Source of the DNA: Solibacillus sp. FSL H8-0523
GTDB taxonomy: Bacteria; Bacillota; Bacilli; Bacillales_A; Planococcaceae
Assembly: GCF_038051985.1 (NCBI RefSeq)
Contig: NZ_CP150291.1
Location: forward strand, 3,968,001-4,032,000
Direction: 5' to 3'
Length of the DNA: 64,000 nucleotides
The notes under the pieces were generated by a model. The model ran no database searches. It saw nothing but the letters and a program-made list of their open reading frames with translations, and was not told the DNA's origin. Of the stretch, positions 13,245 through 20,743 are shown piece after piece. The stretch's first letter is position 1; the number at the start of each line of letters is the position of its first letter. A program made the translations under genes and the position numbers.

Positions 13245-13424
13245 GTTGTTCTCACCTCAATTTTCCTTTTGTTCCCTCATTACGCATAGCTATAACGTTG
13301 ATATAACATTTAGAAATGTTCAAGTTACAGGACAAGTAAATTCAAGAATTTCCTTTCCCATTATACACCTATTTTTTGTGAGTAGACGTTGGGGTCATGC
13401 AGTTTTCAATAAAAAACGAGGTGG
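13245..13424. other. Intergenic region upstream of the YIP1/MFP pair
   Basis: About 180 bp holding the presumed promoter region of the pair on its minus strand. No clear hairpin or extra gene is visible. Confidence 0.4.
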
Positions 13425-13775
13425 CTATATCGATACTATTTTTGTCCCTTGATGAAAATGCATCTTCCAATGACCATCTACTAATTTCCATAGCGAGCTA
13501 CGTAATGAATGCTGCTCAGTCAGCTCGTTGTAAATACGGTACGTTGTTAATACGACCTCATCAGACATTGGATGAATTTCAAAGTCAGTTAATTGCATTC
13601 GGACTTCACTAAGCGTCATTTCGCTAATGTTTTCATCTTTGTATAGGACTTTCCCCGAGCTACCAAATTCGAAAAACTCGTCTGCTAATAGTTTCGCTAA
13701 TTCCTCTTTGGATGCTCTGATTTCTGGCTGTAATAGTTTTTCTTCTAATTGAAGTAATTGCTCTTTTAAAGTCAT
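13425..13775 (-). CDS. Small SnoaL/DUF4440-like (NTF2-fold) protein
   Basis: 116 residues beginning TLKEQLLQLEEKLLQPEIRASKEELAKLLADEFFEFGSSG. The short helix followed by an EFGSSG strand, and the ending LRSSLWKLVDGHWKMHFHQGT, are typical of DUF4440/SnoaL-like domains, small cone-shaped NTF2 folds often annotated as nuclear transport factor 2 family. Function unknown. An SD (GGAG) precedes the ATG. A decayed second copy of its 3' end lies at 11050-11135. Confidence 0.75.
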   Translation of the reverse strand: MTLKEQLLQLEEKLLQPEIRASKEELAKLLADEFFEFGSSGKVLYKDENISEMTLSEVRMQLTDFEIHPMSDEVVLTTYRIYNELTEQHSLRSSLWKLVDGHWKMHFHQGTKIVSI

Positions 13776-13915
13776 TTGATACTCCTCCTATCTCGCGTGA
13801 ATAAAAATCCTCTAAGATAAAATAGAACCTGATTACGTAACAATGTTTAAAAAACTATGAAAGATTTAGCTGTTTTAATTCTAAATGAGACTACTAAATT
13901 CAGTCCAAGCTAAGT

Positions 13916-14438
13916 TTAGTTGAAATATAGCTTTAATAGTTTTTGTATTAGTAAATTATTTGTACTTTGTAGCTCAACAAAATATTCCAATTGCCATTTC
14001 TGTGTTTCAATAGCTTGCTTGCTAGTGGGATTTTCCCAGCTAGGGTAAACCCTAATTGCCATTTTCCCTTTGGTAGTAGCTGTTTTAATTATATTTTGTT
14101 TTAATTATATTTTGTTTTACAAGTATTTCTTTAGGAAAAACGAATTGTCCAAAACGATTATCAGTAAAAGTATTGATGACTAATAAATCCGTAGCTGTTT
14201 CATCTGAAAATGCTTGGTTTTTATTGTCCTCATTTTTTTCCCAAAAAGCAACAAACTGTCCGATCTTGGTGGGCGTTATTTTTGCAACCCTAAATCTAAC
14301 AGACTTCGAATTTAGATAAAATGTACCAGCCCCGTAATCCGAGTTTTGAACTTCTTGATGGACATCTTTTACGATTAAGTGATTAGGATCATATAACATT
14401 TTATTCACATAAGTTAACGCATTATAATATTCATTCAC
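13916..14438 (-). pseudogene. mepB: mepB-like gene, frameshifted by a 16-bp tandem duplication
   Basis: GTG 14438 with GGAGG 7 bp ahead starts a MepB-family protein (ALTYVNKMLYDPNHL, SDYGAGTFYLNSKSVRFRVA, KIGQFVAFWEKNEDNKNQ, NRFGQFVFPKEILVKQ). The frame stops at 14085. Removing one copy of a 16-bp repeat (14082-14113) restores the family C-terminus: TKGKMAIRVYPSWENPTSKQ, then QKWQLEYF, ending at 13916. MepB accompanies the MepRA efflux system in Staphylococcus; its function is unknown. Its upstream sequence was replaced by the Tn7-like left end, which probably removed its promoter. It is either dead or a very recent mutation. Confidence 0.85.
14082..14113. repeat. 16-bp tandem duplication inside mepB
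   Basis: Two adjacent perfect copies of GTTTTAATTATATTTT (14082-14097 and 14098-14113). The extra copy adds 16 bp and shifts the reading frame. Confidence 0.95.
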
Positions 14439-14445
14439 TACTTGC

Positions 14446-14450
14446 CCTCC
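14446..14450. repeat. Left 5-bp target site duplication (CCTCC)
   Basis: CCTCC directly abuts the left terminal TGT at 14451 and matches CCTCC at 29728-29732 abutting the right terminal ACA. Five bp is the Tn7-family duplication length. On the minus strand it is GGAGG, the mepB ribosome binding site. Confidence 0.85.
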
Positions 14451-14600
14451 TGTTGGATTGGAATAAAGATTGATTAAAAATGGGCAGAGAACGTAGATTC
14501 TATAATAGAAGAAACCCACATATTTTGAAAAAAGATTGATCAAATTGTGTGGGTTCAATTTTGGCGCGATGAAATTTTTATAAAAAAGATTGATCAAAAT
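14451..14600 (+). repeat. Left end of the Tn7-like element with three spaced TnsB-type sites
   Basis: After the terminal TGTTGGATTGG, three copies of AAAGATTGATYAAA occur at about 14466-14479, 14531-14544 and 14587-14600. They are spaced 56-65 bp apart, reminiscent of the three spaced TnsB sites of the Tn7 left end. Their core (AAAGATTGAT) differs from the right-end core (AAAGTTGTAC on the same inward reading). Confidence 0.75.
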
Positions 14601-14672
14601 ATTTCAATAACATTGATAGATAATTATTTTAGCGTTTCTGAACGTTTTTTCAGAGTAGAAAAATACATACAA

Positions 14673-14709
14673 AAACGCCATTAAGGCTAGCATTTCCTTA
14701 ATGGCGTTT
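14673..14709. terminator. Strong bidirectional hairpin inside the left end
   Basis: A 14-bp perfect inverted repeat AAACGCCATTAAGG / CCTTAATGGCGTTT with a 9-nt loop, flanked by A/T runs. It may shield the element from outside transcription. Confidence 0.7.
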
Positions 14710-14859
14710 CATAAAAAAGTGAAGTTAATAAATATAACATTAGAAATATGTAGGAATGACACTGATAAGTTATTGTGTATGCAAGATTACCAAATGCGAT
14801 GTGTATAGTACTATCCCCCTACCTTAGCTGTGTTTATTTAATATTGAACTAGAAGTCTA

Positions 14860-15087
14860 TCAACTAAGCCTAAATTGTAGAACTCGATGATTCAATTCTT
14901 CTGCCATTTTCGCAAGTTGGTTTGAGCTATTCGTCACTTCCTCCATTGTAGAAGAGGTTTGTTGCATCGTTGCAGATGTTTGTTCTACGCCAGCCGCAGA
15001 TTGTTCAGAGATTGCTGCAATTTCATCTACCGCCTTATCAATTTGTGTTGAATTGTTAACAATTTGCAGGAAACTGCTTGCCCTCAA
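14860..15087 (-). pseudogene. C-terminal fragment of a methyl-accepting chemotaxis protein
   Basis: The last 60 or so residues (STQIDKAVDEIAAISEQSAA, then GVEQTSATMQQTSSTMEEVT) are the distal methylation-helix region of a chemoreceptor, ending in HRVLQFRLS. Everything upstream (ligand domain, membrane helices, signalling tip) is missing. Homology stops near 15066, after which the sequence is unrelated. It lies inside the transposon left end, so it is a captured or stranded gene tail rather than a working receptor. Confidence 0.8.
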
Positions 15088-15134
15088 TTTTATGTTATTT
15101 TCGAGGTAATTTTAACAAAATAAAATTTTCTATA

Positions 15135-15163
15135 TTGAAAACACAACCAACGATGATTATAAT
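15135..15163 (+). promoter_or_regulatory. Sigma-A-type promoter for the first protease gene
   Basis: TTGAAA (15135-15140), 17-bp spacer, TATAAT (15158-15163), 75 bp ahead of the start codon. AACCAAC lies in the spacer and its complement GTTGGTT at 15190-15196. Confidence 0.75.
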
Positions 15164-15237
15164 TTCATATATTGGTAAATAGAATCTTAGTTGGTTAGAT
15201 TTACTCATCTATTGAAAAGTTGGAGAGTGAATATCGA

Positions 15238-16599
15238 ATGAAGTTACAAAAAGTATGGTTAATTGCTGGAATGATAGTATTTAGTTTGGTAACATCTATT
15301 AACGTGTCTGCCAAATCTGTATCATCCCTGGACCAAACCGATATATTAAACAGTAGCAACGATAGTACGGCTATGGTTACTGAAAGTTCAAAAATTCATG
15401 GACGTGAGATATATGGATTATCGACTGAAACATCTGTAATAAAGTCTTTGAAGACCGAGAATTACTATTCTAAAAAATACGGTATTTACATGTCGCCAAA
15501 TGAAGAAGCAAAATTAGAAGAACGGTTCGCAATTCAAGATAAAGTAGTTCCAAAATTAAAAGATGATGTTTTAGCTATGTACGGTCGTGATGCTTTTCTT
15601 GGAATGTATATTGATCAAAAAAATGGTGGAGTAGTTAATATTGCTCTTCGTAAGGGTACTCATACTCCATTAATAAAATCTGAAAACCTTATTGCAACTA
15701 AATATGGTTCAGATCTGCCAATTAATTTCTATGAGGCAAAGTATTCTGAAAGCGACTTAGATCGTATTATGGATGATATAAACAATAATATAGATATCTT
15801 AAGTAAACAGATAAACATTCAATATGCAAATGTCGATTTTATTAATCAGAAAATTACTGTAGGAATTAAAGATAATGGAACTCCTATAGCAGAGGCATCA
15901 AAAGTTATCAGTGATTTGCTAAAACAAGACGAAACATTATTTAATGTTAAAGTCGTTGACGAAAACTTCAAGACATCAGATGAAGCCAGATACACAACTC
16001 AATCACCTATTCTCAATGGCTTAGTAATCGATAGCTCAGCAGGTACACTTGGAAACTGTTCTGTTGGATTCTCCGCTATTGATTCAAGCTCTAATCCGTA
16101 TATTGTTACAGCAGGACATTGCTGGAGTTCATTGGGCACTGGTATTTATCAAGGATCAAATTATATTGGTCATGTAAGTAAGAGGCACTATGGAAATAAC
16201 GCAGATGCAGAAGCAATAGCTGTCTCTTCCAACACTTTATTAAGTAACAAATTATATGGAACAACGACATTATTAACAAGTGTACAAGTAGCAGGAAATG
16301 ATGTATTGGGTGAAAGAGTATGTAAGTCGGGTATGCATGGAGATTCGTGTGGAACACTCCTTGGGAAGAACAATAGTGGTTATTGGGGAGCGAATGATAC
16401 CTGGTTTGATAATCTTCGCGTTTCCAATTATGAAAGTTCTAGCGGGGATAGTGGCGCTACAATTTATGACGGTAAAACTCTCAAGGGTATTCATAAGGGG
16501 ACTTTGCCTGAAAATGGGGTAAACTATCGTGTATATAGTCATGTAACCAATGTTTCAAGCCGCCTTAATTTAACTCCTGTGAATTGGTTAAGCCAATAA
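15238..16599 (+). CDS. Secreted S1-family (alpha-lytic/streptogrisin-like) serine protease, cargo module 1
   Basis: 453 residues from ATG 15238 (GGAGAG 10 bp ahead). The signal peptide is KLQKVWLIAGMIVFSLVTSI and ends near NVSA. A pro-region of about 230 residues with a KYGIYMSPNEEAKLEER segment follows, as in proteases that need a cleaved pro-domain for folding. In the catalytic domain the triad is visible: His294 in TAGHC, Asp323 in NADAEA and Ser405 in SSGDSGA. Cysteine pairs around them (GNCS with AGHC, and ERVCKSG with GDSCG) fit two disulfides. The usual GDSGG is GDSGA. The product is likely exported and self-processed. The lipoprotein gene follows after 71 bp. Confidence 0.88.
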   Translation: MKLQKVWLIAGMIVFSLVTSINVSAKSVSSLDQTDILNSSNDSTAMVTESSKIHGREIYGLSTETSVIKSLKTENYYSKKYGIYMSPNEEAKLEERFAIQDKVVPKLKDDVLAMYGRDAFLGMYIDQKNGGVVNIALRKGTHTPLIKSENLIATKYGSDLPINFYEAKYSESDLDRIMDDINNNIDILSKQINIQYANVDFINQKITVGIKDNGTPIAEASKVISDLLKQDETLFNVKVVDENFKTSDEARYTTQSPILNGLVIDSSAGTLGNCSVGFSAIDSSSNPYIVTAGHCWSSLGTGIYQGSNYIGHVSKRHYGNNADAEAIAVSSNTLLSNKLYGTTTLLTSVQVAGNDVLGERVCKSGMHGDSCGTLLGKNNSGYWGANDTWFDNLRVSNYESSSGDSGATIYDGKTLKGIHKGTLPENGVNYRVYSHVTNVSSRLNLTPVNWLSQ

Positions 16600-16670
16600 T
16601 TAAAGCGAATTTTGTAACCTTTCGAAATATTAATACGTCTATAAGAATATAAATGAATGGGGGGAAACGT

Positions 16671-17075
16671 TTGCGCATACTACAAGCAACTGTCATTCTG
16701 TTTTTACTTTTCTCCAGTCTATCAGGATGTTCAAGCGGAGGGAACGATTTGAAAAGCCTTTCAAGAAACAAAGTAAGTGAACCGTCTAGCTTGTCGAATG
16801 AACCGATAGATACAGCTGATGTAGAAGGGTATATTATAGACAAAACAGAAGATTCTTTAACGATTGTATGGAATGTTCAACAAAAAGACATTACTACGAA
16901 AACTAAAAAGGAAATTCTTACTATTGCAAAACCCAATGCTTTGACTGTTCCCTATTCAAATGCTAGCAATTTTAATATTTACGATAAAGTAGCCATTTGG
17001 ACAACAGGCCGTTATGAAGAGTCATATCCTAGTCAAGGTGTTGCAACAAAAGTAATATTACTCCAAAGTAAATGA
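16671..17075 (+). CDS. Lipoprotein with DUF3221-like domain
   Basis: 134 residues if translation starts at TTG 16671, 6 bp after GGGGGG (an in-frame ATG at 16653 lacks an SD). The hydrophobic segment LQATVILFLLFSSLSGC ends in a lipobox with the acylated Cys about 20 residues in. The mature part has VEGYIIDKTEDSLTIVW and KVAIWTTGRYEESYPSQG, the pattern of small DUF3221/YobA-type lipoproteins, which look like OB-type beta domains of unknown role. It follows the secreted protease in the same direction, so it may be a surface partner, chaperone or protective inhibitor of that protease; this is inference. Confidence 0.75.
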   Translation: MRILQATVILFLLFSSLSGCSSGGNDLKSLSRNKVSEPSSLSNEPIDTADVEGYIIDKTEDSLTIVWNVQQKDITTKTKKEILTIAKPNALTVPYSNASNFNIYDKVAIWTTGRYEESYPSQGVATKVILLQSK

Positions 17076-17173
17076 ATAGTACAAAACTTTTTAAAAAGGA
17101 AAATAGTAATCTCAAGTGGGATTATTCTGAACTGCACGCTGTCAAGTAGACATTGAAAATAATAAAAATTGAG

Positions 17174-17217
17174 TTAAACGGCTTTAGCCCTACATTCTAT
17201 AGGACTAAGGCTGTTTA
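17174..17217. terminator. Bidirectional terminator between cargo 1 and the tnsA/tnsE remnant
   Basis: Imperfect stem TTAAACGGCTTTAGCCC / AGGACTAAGGCTGTTTAA followed on the plus strand by TTTTTTTT. It can serve both convergent units. Confidence 0.75.
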
Positions 17218-17832
17218 ATTTTTTTTGATAGCGGCTATTTGTAGATAAGCTACAATATACTTCCTAGGTGTAATATCATCATCTAAAAAGGAAAATGAAC
17301 GATCTTTGATATCCGTTAATGTTGGTTTGAAATAAAAACTCATTAAATTAGTCATGCAAATGTTGATTTTACAATAGGAGAAACGCACGAATTTTGAACA
17401 AAGAACTCGCTCATTTAAAAGCTCGTCCTTCATCTTTATCGTTCTCGCAAGCTCTATAAATCCTTGTCCTTTATCTACAGTAAGAAGAAAATCCGTTGTC
17501 ATTACAATCGGCTCATTCGTTTTGGGATCTGTAGGGTGTTTAAGACCTAATTCATCCGCAATAACTAGAGTTTCTTCCAAAGGCAACAAAGGAAACTATT
17601 CTCTAATACCCATAACGAAATCAGTGTATTCAGTTATATAAAAATAGTTACGTTCCAAATCTGATAGAAATTCATGTTGTCTATTTGTTTTAATACCTTT
17701 TAAACGTGTAGATCGACCTTTAGAAGAAACATCCTGAATATTTAACCACGGCTTATACTCTGCTCCTACTCCAGAGCCTCTACTTTCTCTAATCCATTTA
17801 TCAACTTTAGATATCCTAGTTCTTTTAGGCAT
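17215..17832 (-). pseudogene. Fused tnsA 5' part and tnsE 3' part: deletion scar of a second Tn7-like element
   Basis: From ATG 17832 the sequence closely matches the first 135 or so residues of tnsA at 28779-29618 (MPKRTRISKVDKWIRESRGS onward), with one CAG-to-TAG change (17593-17595) creating an in-frame stop. Homology ends after KMKDELLNERVL. About 25 unrelated residues follow, then LTDIKDRSFSFLDDD and ITPRKYIVAYLQIA, which match the C-terminal part of TnsE (near 21003-21080). A deletion of roughly everything from tnsA to late tnsE explains this. It cannot encode a working protein. Confidence 0.88.
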
Positions 17833-18322
17833 AAAAAACACTCCTTTAGATTATCCATTTGTACTTCATTTGCTTTTACAGCTTCACTATCCATAAGTAC
17901 CTCCTTAGCAAGTTGTATATTTTAAACTATTTTACCTAATAATACAATATAACCCAAATTGTGAACCGAAATTTTTTTTGTAATTGTTGGGCAGATTTTT
18001 GATTTAATGATATTTTAGTTGTTATTAAATTGCATGGATTTTATTTTATATTTAAGAGAAATAGTTTCGTTGTGATATAGCGATAATTTAAGAAGCCTTT
18101 GAATGGAGGTGAACAAATGCTACAATTTAGGTATAGGTAATTTGTTTTATGTTATATTTCCATTTAAAACCATTTCTTTGTATAAGTGGAGACTTTATGA
18201 TTATTTTTTACTTTTTTATAAATAAATAATACAATTATTTGTAAAAAATATTATAATATTATCTTGCGGGGGAATTAAGGTTTATTTTTGACGAGTTAAC
18301 TAATACATACTAAGGAGATCAA
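17833..18322. other. AT-rich intergenic region between tnsA remnant and protease 2
   Basis: Nearly 490 bp, very AT-rich. The first 20 bp upstream of the remnant match the corresponding bases ahead of the real tnsA, then similarity ends abruptly. Two tiny ORFs with strong SDs are present: minus-strand ATG 17894 (AAGGAGG ahead), which runs out of frame into the remnant, and plus-strand ATG 18118 (GGAGG ahead), seven codons only. No right-end repeats are recognisable here. Confidence 0.5.
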
Positions 18323-19618
18323 ATGAGAAAAAAAGAAATACTATTTTTAATATTAACATTTTTAATATTTTTAAATTATCCAATTAATACTTATGCAAAT
18401 ATCGATGACAAAGAAATACATAAACAAGCTGAAATTCGAAAGGTTTCTGGTTTAGCGACTGATTCAGACCATTTAATAAATACAATTCAAAATGAATTAA
18501 ATGCTGATATCTATGAAGAATATGGTATTTACGTTACTGATTCTGAGAAGAAAACACTTGAAAAGCTAGAGCAAATAGATAATTTTATACCTAGATTAAA
18601 CGAAATATTAGGATTTGAAACAGATAACCCTAATCAACTTGCTAGTTTTTATGTGGATTTTCCTAAGCAAAAAGTTTACATCAATTTCAATCAAAGAAAT
18701 GAAAAAACCTTATCAATGAAAGACACTGTTTTAAAGGAATTCCCTTATCCTAATTTAGTGAAATTTGACTTCAATTCATATTCAGAAAGTGATTTTGAAA
18801 CTCTAAAAGAAGAAATTAATAATGTAATTGAAACATATTCATCTAATTTAACAAACTCAAAATTAAGTGTAAATTATAAAACAAACAAAATTAATGTAGA
18901 AATATATCCATACGATCAAAAGCTTGTAAATCAGCTTAATAAAAACTTTCCAGGTTTAGTTAAAGTATCTGAAGGGAACGATTTTGATGAACAATCAAGA
19001 ACATCATTAACTAATTATATGCAGGGAGGTCTATTAATTTCCTTTAATAGGCAAGATAGTATAGATGGAAAATATAATTATTGTACTTTAGGTTTCACTG
19101 CAAAAAAGGGTAATCAAGAATATCTAGTAACAGCAGGTCATTGTATTATTGGTGCTTATAATGCAGGATCATCTTATTATTATCAAGGTGGTGAAATTAT
19201 AGGAGCGAACTCTTCGTATCTCCTTAATCAATATAATGATTCAGGTTTGATACAACTTACTTCATCAAAATATGCAACAAATAATATATATAAGTACAGT
19301 AGTAGAGATTCATCTTATACAAGTTATTCTTCATCTAAATACGTTGGCCAACGAGTATGCATCTCTGGGGCTACTTCTGGATTCCAATGTGGTGAAGTAG
19401 AGGATATTAATGCTCAATTTGATTACTATAGTGATGCGCTCGGAAAATGGATTACTGTAAATAGAATTGATGCATCCTATGCATCTGCAGGGGGTGACAG
19501 CGGTGCTCCAGTATGGTATTCCGGAGTTCTATATGGTGTTCATACAAATGGTGGCGGTGCATACAATGGTATTGGAACGATAGTTACAAATTTAGGTATA
19601 ACTCCTATTACCAATTAA
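18323..19618 (+). CDS. Secreted S1-family serine protease, cargo module 2
   Basis: 431 residues. The signal peptide is short (EILFLILTFLIFLNYPINTYA). A pro-region of about 220 residues shares layout with protease 1 (YGIYVTDSEKKTLEKLEQID, then SYSESDFETLKEEI). Catalytic triad: His273 in TAGHC, Asp306 in NDSGLIQL, Ser393 in GGDSGAP. Cys pairs flank the His and precede the Ser (RVCISG, FQCGE). The two proteases are clearly paralogous but far diverged in the catalytic half, so they are not a recent duplication. SD AAGGAG precedes the ATG. Lipoprotein 2 follows after 15 bp. Confidence 0.88.
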   Translation: MRKKEILFLILTFLIFLNYPINTYANIDDKEIHKQAEIRKVSGLATDSDHLINTIQNELNADIYEEYGIYVTDSEKKTLEKLEQIDNFIPRLNEILGFETDNPNQLASFYVDFPKQKVYINFNQRNEKTLSMKDTVLKEFPYPNLVKFDFNSYSESDFETLKEEINNVIETYSSNLTNSKLSVNYKTNKINVEIYPYDQKLVNQLNKNFPGLVKVSEGNDFDEQSRTSLTNYMQGGLLISFNRQDSIDGKYNYCTLGFTAKKGNQEYLVTAGHCIIGAYNAGSSYYYQGGEIIGANSSYLLNQYNDSGLIQLTSSKYATNNIYKYSSRDSSYTSYSSSKYVGQRVCISGATSGFQCGEVEDINAQFDYYSDALGKWITVNRIDASYASAGGDSGAPVWYSGVLYGVHTNGGGAYNGIGTIVTNLGITPITN

Positions 19619-19633
19619 TATAGAAGTAGGTGC

Positions 19634-20137
19634 ATGATGAAAATTAAGGCTATTTTAATTTCTCTTTTAGCATTAATGCTAGTTGCTTGTAATAACAGTG
19701 TTGAAAATACAATTACTCAGGATAAACCAAATAACGAACAACAGAATGACAAGCAAACAGTCGTTTCAAAGAAAGATGATTTTACGTTTACAATTACAAG
19801 TGATAAAAAAATATATTCCAAAGGTGAAAAAGTGAAAATCGAAGCAAACATTTTGTTTAGTGGAGAATCTTCCGAAGTAATAGTAAGTGGTGGAGGAAAT
19901 TTAATCACCTGGGAAGTTTTAAATGAACTTGGAGAAGAAATTAGCCCACGCTATTCGAGAGAGGATATTGCTCTTCCCTACACTTTTGCAAAAGGCGAAC
20001 CCTTCATACTAAAAACAACAGATATTGATACAACAGATTTAAACCCTGGTAAAATTACAGTAAATGCAACTGTTGAATTTAATCTAAATCAAAAAGACTA
20101 TAAGTTAAATAATAAATTAGTTTTTACTGTTAATTAA
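19634..20137 (+). CDS. Lipoprotein with immunoglobulin-like/proteinase-inhibitor-like beta domain
   Basis: 167 residues. The lipobox LMLVAC puts the acylated Cys at residue 19. A low-complexity Asn/Gln/Lys linker follows, then a beta-rich domain (FTFTITSDKKIYSKGEKVKI, then NPGKITVNATVEFNL). This pattern resembles BsuPI-type intracellular proteinase inhibitor domains and other Ig-like folds; I would not call it BsuPI without a profile search. It is translated right behind the secreted protease, which makes a protective or localising role plausible. It is not similar to lipoprotein 1. Confidence 0.7.
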   Translation: MMKIKAILISLLALMLVACNNSVENTITQDKPNNEQQNDKQTVVSKKDDFTFTITSDKKIYSKGEKVKIEANILFSGESSEVIVSGGGNLITWEVLNELGEEISPRYSREDIALPYTFAKGEPFILKTTDIDTTDLNPGKITVNATVEFNLNQKDYKLNNKLVFTVN

Positions 20138-20301
20138 ACTAAATCCCCCCACTTTTTCTTTCATACGTAAGAAGATTGCGCCTGGTATTTTCAGGTGTCA
20201 TCTTTTTCTGTGAATATAAATCTGTACTTGGTCTTTGAATAGATCCAGTCGAAATAGGAAAACCTAAGTATTGACCAAAAAAAGCCAGCAAGAAAGCAGA
20301 G
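20138..20301 (-). pseudogene. C-terminal remnant of an unrecognised protein
   Basis: In the frame shifted by one relative to the 20302-20646 gene, an open stretch reads IQSYLTTGSSAFLLAFFGQY, then LGFPISTGSIQ, and ends SGGI at TAG near 20143. It is open for about 65 residues from inside the neighbouring gene and has no start codon of its own. It may be the original C-terminus of that gene after a frameshift, or a separate decayed gene. Confidence 0.4.
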
Positions 20302-20646
20302 CTACCTGTTGTGAGGTAACTTTGTATAAACGCTTTTTACTTTGGGTAGACTAGTTTGTTTGTAAGCCCGAAATATAAAAAATAGTGTTTTAATATCGTC
20401 CACACTAAATTGTAAGTACTGCCATGTAACTCCAGCTTTAGAAAGCTTACTTTCTACCCCTAATTTTTCACATTGAACCGCCACATGGTGATCAATATGA
20501 TTTCCTTTTACCCACGCGTAAGCACCATGAACTCTTAGGTTTCGAGCAGCTTCTTTTCTTACACGTAGATAATCCTTATACCCCTCTATAATCCCATCAA
20601 CAATGCTTTCATTTAGTTCTCCTGACAAACGAAATTTTTTCATCAA
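20302..20646 (-). CDS. Small protein of unknown function, possibly frameshifted
   Basis: 114 residues: MKKFRLSGELNESIVDGIIE, then a basic DYLRVRKEAARNLRVHGAYA, then WVKGNHIDHHVAVQCEKLGV and FSVDDIKTLFFIFRAYKQTS. The His-rich DHH and an all-helical pattern stand out, but I recognise no family. It lies 97 bp beyond the tnsE stop in the same direction, at the end of the tns operon. Another open frame continues past its stop (see 20138-20301), so it may be the N-terminal part of a longer gene. Confidence 0.5.
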   Translation of the reverse strand: MMKKFRLSGELNESIVDGIIEGYKDYLRVRKEAARNLRVHGAYAWVKGNHIDHHVAVQCEKLGVESKLSKAGVTWQYLQFSVDDIKTLFFIFRAYKQTSLPKVKSVYTKLPHNR

Positions 20647-20743
20647 TAAACCAAGCCCCTTTGCATTTTATGGATAAAATCACAATAAAAAATGATTTTT
20701 CTTAATTATAATTAAAGTTTAAGTGTATTAAAAGGATTATTTA

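Noticed and set aside
14439-14597. N-terminal extension of mepB into the transposon end
   Set aside because: The extra 53 residues read through the left-end repeats. The GTG at 14438 has a proper SD, and family homology begins there.
17078-17100. AGTACAAAACTTTTTAAAAA as a TnsB site
   Set aside because: A single imperfect match with a 2-bp insertion, next to a terminator; not part of an array.
17850-17960. Right-end-like repeats beside the tnsA remnant
   Set aside because: AAGTTGTATAT and TTTGTACTTC resemble the right-end core only partly and in wrong order, so I could not support an internal transposon end.
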